Source of the DNA: Patiria pectinifera
Taxonomy: Eukaryota; Echinodermata; Asteroidea; Valvatida; Asterinidae
NCBI GenBank assembly: GCA_029964075.1
Contig: CM057135.1
Location: 25,570,863-25,634,862 of the forward strand
Length of the DNA stretch: 64,000 nt
Direction: 5' to 3'
Part shown: positions 1 through 13,400 of the stretch, one piece after another
Numbering within the stretch: the stretch's first letter is position 1
Layout of the letters: each line of letters begins with the position of its first letter
Made by a program: the position numbers and the translations under genes
The notes under the pieces: model-generated
The model's database searches: none
What the model was told of the DNA's origin: nothing
What the model saw: only the letters and a program-made list of their open reading frames with translations

Positions 1-345
1 GCACAACTAGAGTGCTGTGGCCTCGTGGTCTGGAGTATTGAATTCGTGGTCTGCAGGTAATTCCGCCGGTTGTGGGTTCGAGTCCAGCCGGCGGCTAAGG
101 CACTTTGTCACTCATTGCTTCTCTCCACCCAGGAGTAAATGGGTACCTGTGAGGGCAGAGATGGTTATTGTGATTGATTTAGCTGCTTTGCGCTGAAATG
201 GCAGCATGGAGCTGCATACTCCCCAGGGAGTTGAGATGGTATTTGGAATGTTTTATTGGCCCAATGAGCAGGGTAATAAGCGCCTTGTATCCTTTGGCAA
301 TTTGGCGCTCTGTAAGTCCAGTTAGTATTATTATTATTACTACTA
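1..345 (+). repeat. tRNA-derived SINE (partial at window edge)
   Basis: The start carries an RNA polymerase III type internal promoter. A box-A-like stretch around 12-40 is followed by a box B (GGGTTCGAGTCC) near 76-87. The body continues to an ATT-rich tail at about 325-345. The layout of tRNA head, unrelated body and short-repeat tail is that of a SINE. No complete cloverleaf can be drawn, so it is not called a tRNA gene. Confidence 0.6.
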
Positions 346-2513
346 CTGTTCGAAATGTCCAGTTAAGCCAACTGGTTGTTGGCTAAGAACCACACAGTTC
401 ACAAAGAGATATCATTCACATGGTGTTACCGCAAACCTCCCATTCATGTCTGTATGTGTATACGTGTACATTTCAACATAATTTATCAACTGACCAAAAT
501 CTCAACTTTGTACACAGGAACTAGGAAATATTTAACTTCAGCATCTAAAACAACCCAGGAGGAATCTGCTACCATATTTGTGATGTGATCAAGCTAAATG
601 AGTTATTACAGATTTGAAAAGAGCACAATCTCAGCATTACTGTTGTAAAAACCGCATGCTGATCTTTAGTTCAAAAATTATGGAAGTTGGAACACTAAGA
701 GATGTGATGAAGTGATGTGATGAACTAAGTGGCCCTATTTTGGCCTGTATATCTCCAAATGAAAATTCCTGACAAACGACTCGTTTTAATCACGTCACAT
801 TTGTTTACATGTACGGTACATAAAAGCCTGACTGACTGGGTTGTGTGAAAACTTTGAAGTTGTGTTCCCCGTGCTCTTCAACAATAGGCCTAAAGTTCAC
901 TTTTTGTTTAAATATAAATTTTCAACTTGTATGTTTATGACAACAAAAAAAAACCATTTCTTTCCCTTTTTTGGACATCTGCAACATCTGAAGTTTGTAA
1001 GCAGATTGGCTCCTGGTCTGAATGTTTTCGATACTGATCGTGCAGCGGGAACAAACAATCATTGTCTGGCAGCCAATAATCCGAAATTGTGAAATAATAC
1101 TTCAACAACTATTGAAGCATGGGCCAATTTTCTTTTTGGTCGATGCCTCATTCAAAAGTGAATAACTTTTGTTTAACCTTACTTTTGTAAACGTTTTAGA
1201 AGGTTTAATTAATCCTTTCGAATTAGAATTACAACTACTGCATTCTCGTGAATGTAAATTTGTATGCTTTAAGCTTTCCATGAGCTTGTGAAAGGAATAT
1301 TCACGGCCTTGCAAAGCACAAAGCTTGCTGCGTTGGTTTGTTTGGCCAGCAGACACCTAACATATAGACGGATTTCAAATTTTATTTGATAGGCCCTACC
1401 ATTTATACTCGCTTCATGAAATTAATTATGATATGATCTAACTCTAACAGGCCTGCTCTTGCATTGCTTGTTGTTTGTCATTTCTTTACAATAAAAAGAC
1501 TGTGTATATGTAACTAAACTGTATATTTTCCGCAGATTCTAAAATTGTATTAATTTTTTTTTATAGTTAAGAATATATTTGCATTAAATGTAGTCATTTT
1601 GACATTTTGCTAAAATTATAATTTTAAATTGTCACATGTTGGACATCTAACCTTTTGCTGGAGAAAAGAGTGATTGGAGAAAGGTTTGGCTTGAGACCAA
1701 CCCAAGCCATATTATACATGCATGTAAATATGGTGGGATTGATTTTTTTTACTTTAGTGTGAAAAGGCCTTTAGTTGTGGGAGTTCTCCATGGAATATCA
1801 TTCCTGGATATGCTTTCCACCTCTTTGAGGCGCGTAGGATAATCCTTCTATTTTTGGTGCATTTTTTTTCGTTCGAAGCAACAAAATTGCTCAAAATTGT
1901 AAGTAGGGTACGTAACAACTAACCTGTGGAAGTTTTAGCTCAGTGACTAAGTGTTGAGAAAACAGAATGAACATAATGCTAAATGTTTGGGGCTCGTAAC
2001 TGGATTCCATTGGTAATGCATGTAAAAGTGTGTGTCCACTGGCACACTTTTTTGAAAAACCACCTGTTGTGATTATTTTCTTTTGAATGATACTATTTCA
2101 GATGAAATAATTTCACATGGTTATTGGTACCAGCCCTATCTTCACTTTGAGCAGGATTTTTCTCATAAAATGGGTACATGTAGGTCGGTTTCCGGGTAAT
2201 TACAAATGCTCCTACATGCCTTTAAAAACAGAAACGGGGCCACTGGGCCTGCTGCCTCGTACACTTTTGAGGTACCCTATCTGGAAAACAAGTGATGCAT
2301 GAACATGTACACGGCCAGCATATGTTTTACATGTACACAAACTGTACATGTATTGCTAATTGCCGAATAAAAATGTAACAGTAGAGATCATGTATAAAAT
2401 GCCCCACAGCGTACTGACTTATGAATAATTTAAATTGGGGGGATGATTCATTTATGTGTGTCAGTGTGTGTTGAGATATTAATGCATTCCATGATTTAAA
2501 GGTTACAGTGTAA

Positions 2514-2864
2514 GGCCAAAAAAAAAATGTCGGTCTCTGGTCAGCGCGCGCGTCGATTTTAATCATGGGCGTCAATCTTTTTTTTCCCAAAATGTTCCGC
2601 GGTAGCTCCAACAGCGCCCTCTATTTCCGCACCTCAATTTTTTTTTACCAAAGAGCACCAAGGAATGGGAAATTGCACCAAGGCAAATGATCGAAAGCAC
2701 CAAGGCAAATTATGGAGGACACCAATGTATAATGAGGACACCAAAAAAAGCAAAATAGTACCCCACCTTGTCTGTACAATCCAAGCTTGAAGAAAAGAAA
2801 AAAAAGCCGCGTGGCCGCGTCAATTCCAGGTCTGACCAGAGACCGAATATTTTTTTTTTTGGCC
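2514..2864. mobile_element. GGCC-ended MITE with TAA target duplication (divergent copy)
   Basis: The element starts and ends with GGCC next to A/T runs and has inverted ends of about 40 bp (a CGGTCTCTGGTCAG-like motif on the left, its reverse complement CTGACCAGAGACCG on the right). The flanks are TAA at 2511-2513 and TAA at 2865-2867. The size and 3-bp TAA/TTA duplication fit non-autonomous PIF/Harbinger-type elements. It is a divergent relative of the copies at 10608, 47391, 48742 and 56920. Confidence 0.65.
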
Positions 2865-5656
2865 TAAACTTGATAGATTTGCAAATTTTCACGTGGATCA
2901 AATTACACTGATATAAATCTTCCTGACCGTGTACGCCACTTGTACTTGCGCCACATTGAACTGATAAATTGTGATAAAATCTCATAATTGGTTTTGTGGA
3001 GTTGTGGTGAATGGCATAGCATGCATGTATCTCTGCAAAGTTTTTAAAAAAATGCATGCAGTGCCTATGGATTGTACATGTAGTTGTTAAAAGCTCAAAT
3101 TGGTTTTGCTTTTGAAAGTTTAAAGTACCTATGGTCATACATGTATGAATCACAGTTGTAGAAATGAAACCAACTTTTGAAAGACCAACAAAATCTAGGT
3201 GTGAACTCTTTTGTTCTTGTATTTTGAGAGATTTTGTTTTAACAGAGAGGCAGAAGATGACCAATTTGGCTTTATAATTTCACAAAGATCCCTGATTTTG
3301 TGTCCTGCTGAAGAGCAGCCAATGAAATTGCGTATAATATTAGTACTATATGATTTGTGCTTAAGAGCAATGTCAGAGACATAAAATGTGCAAATGTTCA
3401 GTGTTCAATTTATACATGTCATATATACCACCAAGTGCAAAATGTTACAAATGGAGGAATAGGGTTTCTTAAATAAAGAAATCGGACTGCATTTGCAAAG
3501 ATCTATGAGACTCTGTCAGTGTTTTTTTTTTGTGCCAAAGGTTCCATTCAATAGAGTGTATAGGAATTAGGGGTGCAATGCAGTGGCGGTTCTACAGGGG
3601 GGGGGGGGGGGCTTAGGTTACCTAGTACGAGTACAAGTACTTATACTTATATTCCGAGTACGAGTATGAGTACTTCTATTTCCGAATACAGCCACATGGC
3701 AAATGGTTCATCGTGCGTAATTGGCCCAGGCCGGCCCAGTCAGACCGATATACAGACCCACGCACGGCGAGCTGATAAATGTGTTTGTTTGGACATGCTC
3801 AGAGAAAAATCAGGAAAAGTTATTTACTACAGTTTTGACATCCAGACTTGGGTCCCCAAACTTTAGTTGCTGGTTAGCAAAGTTTCTGTATAAAAATTAA
3901 GTGCATGCTGTGGACTCTGGACGAACATTAAATGGCGCTTTCAAGAGCTCCGGTTGGAGGGGCCATTGTGTTTGTATATTGGTTCATACTAATAGAGCAA
4001 AGTATGCCCACATAATTTTCTTAATTAATGTGCGCAAACCTGTAGCATTTTTGAGTGAGCATCAGGCATCTATGTGCGAGCATTTCACTGCGTTTGAATG
4101 TCCCCCCCCCTCCCCTCCAAATCTCATTTTGTAACCGTTGATGGGGTACCTGTGCAGGGACTCAATGCACATGGAGGCGAGGGGTGGGGGCACTTGCCCC
4201 TGGAAAAGCAAAGAAAAAAAAAAAAAAAAGGGAAGAAAAAAGAAAAGAAAAGAAAAGAAAAAAAAAGAAAAAAAAAGAGGCGCGAAGACAAAGTGGTGTA
4301 AATTTAATGAGTTGGGGGGGGGGGGCAAAATGTCCCTGCCCCCTCTAAAACTGATAAATCGAGAATGTGTTGAGAAATACAAGCATTTTTTGGCAAATTT
4401 TTTTTTTGCCCCCCTCTAGAAAAAATCCTGGCGACGCCCATGTCAATGCACCCCTGAATTACCCCCCCCCCTCCACCTCGCCATGTAGGAAATCATAAGA
4501 AATTGCCTTGCCAGAATCCTTCATTATCATCAGGGATGAGATTGTCAATTTAAAAGAAAAAAGTCTGAAAATTCGATGAAAGTTTGAAAGATGCATTTTT
4601 TTCTATACTGATATTGCCTTTCTCTCAGATTCAAAAAGTCTGACAAAAGTCTGAAATATCTCATGCCTGCTGAACATTCTGGAAAAAAAATAATCCAATT
4701 AGAAGTTTGTGACCTTCCCAGGGCCAAAAATAGAACACAACCTGAAAAAAAAAAACTAACGCAAGCTTTTGTTGTCACAACTCACGTGATACACCTATTA
4801 TATCACAGAGAACACTTGTGCACAGATTATCACAGCTACAGGAGTCAGTTGTTGACATTGAGCAGTCTGTGACCTGGAAAATGTGAACTTTAACATTCTA
4901 TGTCCACAGCTAAATTGATTTCTAGTATGTTGATTATGTCACAAACACACCACTAACACAATATGTATCGTAGTGTAATGTGCCCAAAAGATTGGTTAGA
5001 TTTTGCAATTTGAATACTTTTTTTAGGAAAGTTTAAATACCTTTTTGGTAAGGGTGTAATTGCTTATTGCTGACTAGACTTGTCTTCCAAAAAGTCACAT
5101 GTACAGGATACAATGGACAGTGTAATTTTGTTTTAACATGGAATCCACTTAAACACATCCAATGTAGTAGGACTTTAACAAGATCAAGAATGAATTTGAG
5201 ACCACATAATGATTGGTAATTAATCTTTAAAATTAAAAATAATTAAACTGCTCACTGATTTGATTGACCTGAAAATTACAAATGAAAAAGTTAGAGAGGC
5301 CTGATATATTTTGTCTTTAGTAAAGACTTCTTCAGAGGCAAATGACAACAGACATGCAGGGGACATGCACACAGACAGGGTTGGAAGGAAAAACACAAAG
5401 GAGGGTGGGAAGGTGTACAGTCTTTAAAATGAATAATTTAAAAACGCTTTCTTTGGTGTACAGTGTTGTAAAATGAGGCAAATTCTGTTACAAGTGTACT
5501 GTTCATAAAATCATGCTCGAACCATATCCATAGATCTGTATGTGTTCTTTGTGGGTTAGATTTTTTTAACACTCAACTTTTGGTGAGTAAAGACTGAGAG
5601 CTTTAAAATGCCTGTCTTGTGGCATTTTCGTTCTAGCCACTGCTGTCACTGTTGAG

Positions 5657-6208
5657 TTAAAGGTATAGTTCATCATTTCTAATTTGTGCATTTTGTTCGT
5701 TTGCAGCAACAAACTTGCTCAAAATCTAAAGAAGGGTGCTGAACAACTAATCTGATGAAGTTTCAGCTCAGCTTCAGCTGTATATTTCGAGAAAAACAAC
5801 ATTCTAAGATCTCGACTTCAAATCAAAAGTTGCTGAATCATGTTTTGAATTGGGCCTAAATTCAGCATCCGAGACACGTTCTCACCGAGCCGATTGCAGC
5901 TACGCGATGTCGCGCACTGATCCGACGAATTATAGCAACCGTGCGCACGCACGTTCGTCGTGCCAACGCTTGCGCGCACTTCGCCGAATAAAAAAACGAA
6001 CTACTAACGGAAATTTCCAACAGTGCGTCTTAAGACGCACCGTTGGAAAGGCCTTCTTTCGTTGATTTCTTCAAAATGACAGCTTGCCAGAAAGAATAAT
6101 TTCACCGGGAGTTAAGTCCCCTTACTATCTTTCAACCAAGTATGTTTTTCAACAATAATTACGCCAGTTACTTTTTGGATAGCTGCAAATGATGGACTAT
6201 GACTTTAA
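5657..6208. mobile_element. TTAA-flanked MITE-like repeat, copy 1
   Basis: Ends are inverted repeats (TTAAAGGTATAGTTCATCAT on the left; an ATGATGGACTAT motif before TTTAA on the right). The interior, including a GCGTCTTAAGACGC palindrome, recurs at 9741-10252 with high similarity, and a truncated piece is seen near 1800-1990. It codes for nothing recognisable. TTAA at both borders is compatible with a piggyBac-type target, but that assignment is inference. Confidence 0.6.
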
Positions 6209-7319
6209 AACAAAACAAACTACAAATATAGATCAGAAAACATTAATCTATTTCAGCCCTTGATGTCAAAGAGCAATTTAATGAATACAGCACACATCTG
6301 CCCATACATTGTACATGTACATTCCTCATAAAGTATTGAGAATAATTTCATGTTCAGCGTCCACGTACTGCTCTTAGCCAACATATACAGTGCACAGAAT
6401 ACATACATTTCACACTGGTCGATTCAGCCTTTTTTCCCATCCAGACGTACTGCGGTTTAGTTTAGATAAAGCTTGTTTATTTGTCCTTACCTATCACACT
6501 GTTTAGATTATGTGAATATAAAATTGTGCATTCATTATAATACATTGTACTTCATGTTCAGCATCCAACTCTCAGCCAACGTAATGCTGTTTGTAAAATA
6601 CATACATTTTACATTGGTTGACACAGCTTTTGTACTATTCGTTGTTTGATTTAGATAAACCTTGTTGATTGGTCCTTGGCCATCTTGACCATCACACTGT
6701 CTACATTGTGTGCATATTTATATAAAACAAAACTATGATTCTGAAACCAAAAACAAATCACAGCTTTTGCACAACGCCCATCCACATACATATCAATTTC
6801 AAACAGTGGAAGAATGTCACTTATAAAAATTTGAACGTTACAAATTAACAAAGTCATACATTGCATTTTTTTGAAATATGTTATAACAATCTTTACCATT
6901 TTGTCTCAGTAAAACTCGGCATACTGATTTTGGACAAAATTAATGTGCATTCATTCAATACTTGTAAAAACATTGTGTAGTAATGAAATTTAAACTTCTT
7001 ACAAACACAAACACACAAATGAGTTGTTGCACTTGTGGAAATTATGACATAATACAATGATTTAAATTATGTTTCCATCTGCACAAATATTTTAAAATAC
7101 TTCAGACGGAATGACAGTATAGGGATGCAGTGGCAGACCGGTGGGGGGGGGGGGATTTTTCTGACAAGTCTGTATAAGAATGACCCCTTGTATTTAAACA
7201 ATAAATTTGAAAATGTTGAGCAAATTGTAGCACAAAGATGAAACTTTTTAATCAAGGCTAATCAAGTGACTAATGAAGCCAAACTTGCACTAATGTGAAC
7301 TCATTTTTGGGGGGTCAGT

Positions 7320-7865
7320 TTAAAGGGAACGTACAACATTTGCTTTTGCTGTAATTTTCGGAAATGAATGGATTTGAAGGATTAGTATTTTACAGCAAAT
7401 ATTGTTACACTGACTTGTTGGAAGTTTTGTGTTCGTAAATGCTAGAAAAAAAAACCCAAGAAAAACAATCATGTTCTTGTAGTCTGGTTCCCTGACCCCA
7501 CTTACATGTAATTGAAACGGAGCAATTTATAGATGTCGGGGCATTGTCAGGTCAGGGAACCAGTCTAGAAGGCTTGTACCAGTTAATAGATGTGTGATTG
7601 ATTGCAAACAAAATTCAGACTGACAAAATATGGTAAATTGGGGGCAGTATTTGAAAAAAAAGAAGCCATTTTTCTCCAACGCTGGTCAGCTGACCAGCGT
7701 TGGAGATTGATACAAAATGTCACTTGTCTTGAAAATGACAGCACACCAGGTGCCATGATTGTTCAGGCGCTATAGACTGACATTCACTAACAGTCCAGTA
7801 AAGTTTTTCATAATAGTTTGGTAGTTCTATTTTTGATGTTTGCAAATGTTGTATATTCCCTTTAA
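7320..7865. mobile_element. TTAA-flanked MITE with perfect central palindrome
   Basis: Terminal inverted repeats run from TTAAAGGGAACGTACAACAT on the left to its near reverse complement (ATGTTGTATATTCCCTTTAA) on the right. The interior contains a 34-bp perfect palindrome (7673-7706) and an inverted TGGTTCCCTGACC pair. Related copies lie at 17447-17909 and, truncated and inverted, at 20769-20970, both inside ADCK2 introns. TTAA at both ends suggests a TTAA-targeting element. Confidence 0.65.
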
Positions 7866-8254
7866 CCATTGATGAACTGAAGGGATTTCAAATTACTCTC
7901 AACAAAGTTCAATAAATGTTGCCTGAAAACTGAGCAAAAACTTTTAAAAAGTAATTATAAAATACACACAAAAACACTGAACAGACCATGAAACCTGACA
8001 CATCCAAACAAATCGGTGGTAACAATTCTTATTTCAGATGTCTCATATTTTTCATAAGCAACAACTTTTTGCTTAGAGTCACTATGAAACCTGAGATAAA
8101 CACAGCACGTTTTGGAGAACACAGCATCATCCCAGCAAATATAACTATTGCAGCTTCCAAAGAAAACTCAAATAGACAAAAACATACAAGTATGAACTAC
8201 GTCAAGAGGGACATTTTCAATTTCAAGAACATCTCTGAACTACTGATGCTTTAG

Positions 8255-8480
8255 TAAGGGAACAAATGTGCGCTTGGAGGTCTTTAACACTGTGTTTAAG
8301 ACCAGTTGGAGTCTGGAATGCTGATAATTACCTGAGCCAAAGGTTCAACCAATAAAACGGTAAAAGGCACTGGATTTCGCAGGAGTCCAAATTTCATGTG
8401 ACACTAAAAAAGTGTTTAAGACCAGGCAGCCATGTCTTTATCATCCATTTATTCAGACCGGCCACGTGACAGGCTCTCAA
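8255..8480. mobile_element. GTGYGCTC-end repeat family, internally deleted copy
   Basis: The start (a GGGAACAAATGTGCGC motif) and end (CACGTGACAGGCTCTC) match the ends of longer copies at 21297-21863 and 44128-44712, including the shared internal segment with AAAGTGTTTAAGACCAG. This copy is about 226 bp against about 570-585 bp in the others, so its middle is deleted. No coding capacity is visible. Confidence 0.55.
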
Positions 8481-9740
8481 CCAATGGGAATGGGTAAACT
8501 GCCTTAGGAATTTATGAATAGAAAATCAAAGATATATACTAGGGATGAGGTCAATTTAAAAAAAAAAGTCTGAAATTTAGATGAAATATCTGTAAGATGC
8601 ATGTCTTTCTCCACTGATGATGTCTTTCTCTCAGTGTAAAAAAATGTCTAATTTCAGACAAAAGTCTTAAGAAATGTCATGCCTGCTATCTTTTTAAAAA
8701 TGTTAATCACTGCTTGTGTGACATTGCAGGTTGAAGTACCTTTAAATTGCAGCATCCAAAGAAAATGAAAAAAAAATATGAAAAAAAGTAAAGTACTGCT
8801 TTGGTGGCCTTTCAGGATGTAAGAACTCCTGTAACACAAATATTTCATTTCTATTCTGAGCTTGAAAATAATGGTAAAGCCACTGTATCTGCTGTGACTA
8901 TTTTAACTATTTAAAAAAACAACACAGAGTCACAATGAAAACTTTCAAAATCGATCTGCTGGCTCCAGAAGTGTTCAACTTAAAGGGCCAACATGGCCAA
9001 CAAAATATAATATGTTTTAATGCAATCCTTAAAAATGCACCTTTGTGTCTTGTTTTCAATTAGTTTTATTTTGCTATTTTCAAGGGTATTTTGGAGCCTT
9101 TTTGATTTATATGCGAATGCAAATTTCCATATTCATGAGCAAAAGTGTGATGTCATTTTAGGCCGAAACCTCAATGTTACAGCTATTTCAGCACCACAAA
9201 TTGCCAGAAGTTCGGACATTTTGCTCATACAGCATGAGCAGCACAGTATTTTTGTTGTTCTCGCTTGGTTCAAGATTCAAGTTCAGGTACAACATTTGTT
9301 AACATTGTTTGTTATGATTGAGAAAGCTCGACCCACTTTCACAAAACTGTTAAGTGCTAACCACAGATTTCTGACTTATGGCACTAGCGCAGAAATCCTG
9401 CGTAAACCTAGTAAGCACAAAATCCTTTAATACAGGATGTGTGGTTTCTTTTTTTTTTATCCACCCTGTACATACAGTGAGCTTAGCAGGGTCAACTTCC
9501 ATTTTTGCAAGCGTCATGAACGTGAATCTGTTATGTTTTTCATTGTAGCATGGTTTTCATTTTAAAAAATTCGTCACAAATGACATGTTATGGGTACCCG
9601 ATCCCATAATCTGGAACCGGTTTCTGACATCAGCGGTCGGGTACTCCGGAACCCGGTTCTGATGCACGCCCCTAGTTTCCACTGAGGAATATCTGACTAT
9701 CATGAGGGTGATTCTTTGCTGTTGGTAGTGAACTTAGATT

Positions 9741-10252
9741 GCTTATAGATATAGTCCATCATTTGTTATTTGTGCATTTTGTTCGTTTGAAGCAACAAAA
9801 GTGTTCAAAATCTAATGAAGGATACTGAACAACTAACCTGATGAAGTTTCAGCTCAGCTTCAGCTGTATATTCTGAGAAAAACAGCATTCTAGGATCTCA
9901 ATTTCAAATCAAAAGTTGCTGAATCATGTTTTGAATTGCAGCTATACGCGATGTCGCGCACTGATCCGACGAATTATAGCAACCCCACCCGCCTGTGCAT
10001 CGTGCCAATGCTTGCGCCCGCTGCGCCAAATAACAAAATGAACTACTTATTTAAATTTTCCTACGGTGCGTCTTAAGACGCACCGTTGGAAAGGCCTTTT
10101 TTCGTTGATTACTTCAAAATGATAGCTTGCCAGAAAGATTAATTTCACAGGGAGTTTAGTCCACTTACTATCTTTCAACCAAGTATGTTTTTCAACAATA
10201 ATACGCCAGTTACTTTTTCGGATGGCTGCAAATGATGGACTATAGCTTTAAT
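9741..10252. mobile_element. TTAA-type MITE-like repeat, copy 2
   Basis: Second copy of the 5657-6208 family in the same orientation. It shares the TATAGTCCATCATTTG end, the GCGTCTTAAGACGC palindrome and the closing AAATGATGGACTATA motif. Small deletions shorten it by about 40 bp. It lies just beyond the ADCK2 stop codon and may be transcribed in that gene's 3' UTR. Confidence 0.6.
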
Positions 10253-10431
10253 TCATAAGCACCTGTAGTAAATTATATAACATTGTACTTATTCACTGGT
10301 AAGTCCATGAAACCATTGAGTGCGCAGGCGGTTTCAGGTGCAACAGGGAGCAACAGGCACAGCGGTTTGTTGCCGAACAGCGACTAATGGCTTATTACCT
10401 ATAAATTAGTCTCCAATGGGGGACGTCGCTT

Positions 10432-13400
10432 TCATGACACCATCCCGTTGAGTAGCACTGGCCTGGCAGAATCTAGGATGTCCAGGTTAGGGTCCAGGGA
10501 CCTGCCCAATCCCTCCAGGACCATCATGGCTAGCATGATGGAAGCAAAGTTGCCGTTGAGCTTGACCTGGTGATCAAAAGGGAGAAAATGAAATGTCACC
10601 CTTATGCAAAAAAAAAAAAAAAAGGCTCTGGTTTCTGGTATGTGCGCGCGTCGCCATAGCCATGCGTGTCGGCAAAATTAAAATTTTTTTTTTTCAATAT
10701 GTCTCAAAACCGCCAAACTCACTGGTTTGACTGGAATCCTGCTGCTGCACAATTTTCACGTGTTTTTCGATGGAGTTACGATCGAGTATAAGCTTTATGT
10801 GGCCTCTCTGGGCTCCCATACATTTTGCACTAAATTTAGTCGGGCACCAATTTCCAGTCATCAGCCGACATTTGAAGGAAAAAAAAAGAACAAAAAAAGC
10901 TGCGTCACTGCACCACGTTTGGGGCACGCTCCATACCAGAAACCGAAGACTTTTTTGTTGTTAGCCTAATACATATTTCACATGAGAAAAGAGGTAAGTT
11001 CTAAACCCCCTTGTTTAAACACTGTCATTTGATCAGTATCTATAGTACCACGTAGTTTGTATTGTTATTCGTAGATGCATCATATCTCGATAGCAAAACC
11101 CTTTTTTTTTCACTGCTTGCTTATTTACATGCTATTCACAGGCATGCAACTTTTCCTCATTTTCCGCTGATTTCCTTGTTTTTTTACTGCTCATGAATGC
11201 CATTACAAATTGAAAAATACTGTACCGAAGCTTGCGTGGTGTGGAGTTTCCTCGTTTTTTTCTAAATTCCCAGTTGCATGCCTATATTTAAGTGCATTGA
11301 TGTATTATATGTCAACATATACACTATGGTAAAACTCCTGTCTGTTTTTATATTAAGTATTTATAAATGACTGGTTTCACTGATTCATTTGGAAAAAAAA
11401 CATTTAATGTTCGTTTTCAGTCCTTGCTTCTTGTGAACAGAAACCAGGTATACAAACAAATTATGCATTTTATCTGTAATACCTTATGCTTTATCATTAG
11501 GGAGAAAAGGTCTTCTAAAAGGACACCAACTTGCATCTGCACAGAAAACAAAATCACAAATATTGCAGTTATTGACACTACTGTAATACCTTCAAATCGT
11601 CATTGTTTTATATTAAAAATAATCAACAAGAATCATAAGCCCGTGGATATAGTCCGGCCCATCACAAGTCCAATCACAAGTAAATCACAAGTAAATCACA
11701 AGTCCAATCACAAGTCCAGTCACAAGTCCAGTCACAAGTAAATCACAAGTCCAGTCACAAGTAAATCACAAGTCCAGTCACAAGTCCAGTCACAAGTCCA
11801 GTCACAAGTCCAGTCACAAGTCCAGTCACAAGTCCAGTCACAAGTCCAGTCACAAGTCCAGTCACAAGTCCAGACACAAGTCCAGTCACAAGTCCAGTCA
11901 CAAGTCCAGTCACAAGTCCAGTCACAAGTCCAGTCACAAGTCCAGTCACAAGTCCAGTCACAAGTCCAGTCACAAGTCCAGACACAAGTCCAGTCACAAG
12001 TCCAGTCACAAGTCCAAGTCACAAGAAACAGTGGATGAACAATAACAAAGGAATGCCTTTGCCGAAGCTCGTTTGTGCAACTTGTGATGGACTTGCAGGG
12101 AATTACTGGTCCCTTGCAACCTTGCATAAACCTTCTTGAGAGAAAAAAAGGCAAGGTACATTAGAGATATCCCGAGGTTTCTTTCTTTCCGTAAATCACT
12201 CAGTACTGAAACTGTATGGGGGTCCTTTGTGACCTAGTCATAACAAGTGAGAGTGTCACAATCGTTTTTAATTCGCTTCGTTTCTGTTACGTAATTGTAT
12301 TTATTACGCGCGCTACGGCTATCGCGCCACCCCCGTATTGTAAAGTAGATCATGCCATAAGTTTTTCTCCAATCGTGTACGCACATTTTCCCGGTAGTTT
12401 CTTTTCCAGCCACTAAAAATTAAGGCATTGATTTGGTCAACCTGCTAAAACGCCGTGCGTCGGGTTACGTAATTATTATTGTCCGTGTGGCCATGGTTAT
12501 TGATGTCCGTTTGTTTCTGTGAATGTGAGTATTGTGTGAAAGAATGTTGGTTGTTGTCAAGTAGAGTTGTGTGCGTTTTCTGATCAGTGCATTCTCTGAT
12601 CGAGAGAGAAGACACACCAACAAAATTAGAGAGATCTGAGCTGAGTGTAACAGAGACCGGTACCATCTTGCTAGGAGACGCCTGATACTGCAGGTTTTCG
12701 TCAGCAGATCAGTGAAATCTGCCACCGATCTTGTCTGATCCGCCAGTTTGGCAAAATCAGTGCCAAAATAGTCTCGGCAAGGCTAAAAGCCACCTTCCCG
12801 GTCCTGTAGACCACGCTCAGAGCAACACTCAGCCTTCACAAGCATCATAATGAAGAAATAACCGTAAGTGTTGTATTTAATATTATATCTCAACTTCCGA
12901 AAATTAGAATCTGTAGTTTATACCAATTGATTGTGATTGTTAAGAATAATAAATTTCTTGGTAAAAAGTGCTTGAAATGATACATTGAGATGAAGTGCAA
13001 CCTTGACACGAAGTCTAACTATACGTGACATCTTGAGATTTATGGATATACTGTAATTTTAGAACAAAATACTGGATGGGTTTCGGTAACTGTTTTATAT
13101 TGTAGATGGCCGGAAACCTCACAGTACGAGTTGGGTTCATGATGAATGCATGTAGAAACGACTGCAGAACGACTACGATGTCAGTCTGTACATAGTGTGT
13201 CCCGTGCCGATTGACCGTGTCCTATCAACTGGAAAGGTGCCACGGAGACGAGACCCTCTACTAAGGAAAGTGCCTCACTAAACAGTTAGAAATGTAAAGT
13301 TTTAAATTTGCAGAAAGCTGAGATTTTGGTTTTGGAATAATCATAACAAATATAAGTTGATTTAGCTGTTTGAAGGAATTAAGTGTGAACAGAAGTATTG

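Larger units (their letters stand above)
346..10431. other. Gene-poor region downstream of ADCK2
   Basis: About 10 kb in which no protein gene could be supported. The open frames are short, lack recognisable domains and often run through A/T homopolymers or repeat elements. What can be seen are interspersed repeats listed separately (2514-2864, 5657-6208, 7320-7865, 8255-8480, 9741-10252), a truncated copy of the 5657 family near 1800-1990, a G run near 3597 and a purine-rich tract at 4210-4280. The 3' UTR of ADCK2 should extend into the right edge, but no clear polyadenylation signal was found. Confidence 0.5.

Noticed and set aside
2710..3264. 184-codon minus-strand frame
   Set aside because: Runs through a MITE end and homopolymers, mixed composition, no domain recognised.
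9020..9430. 136-codon plus-strand frame
   Set aside because: Low-complexity hydrophobic start, no recognisable domain or splice partners.
11690..12015. CRISPR-like regular repeat array
   Set aside because: Units are contiguous 12-mers without spacers, and the genome is eukaryotic.
11732..12154. Open frames with repeating four-residue units
   Set aside because: Products of the 12-bp array, open in several frames on both strands.
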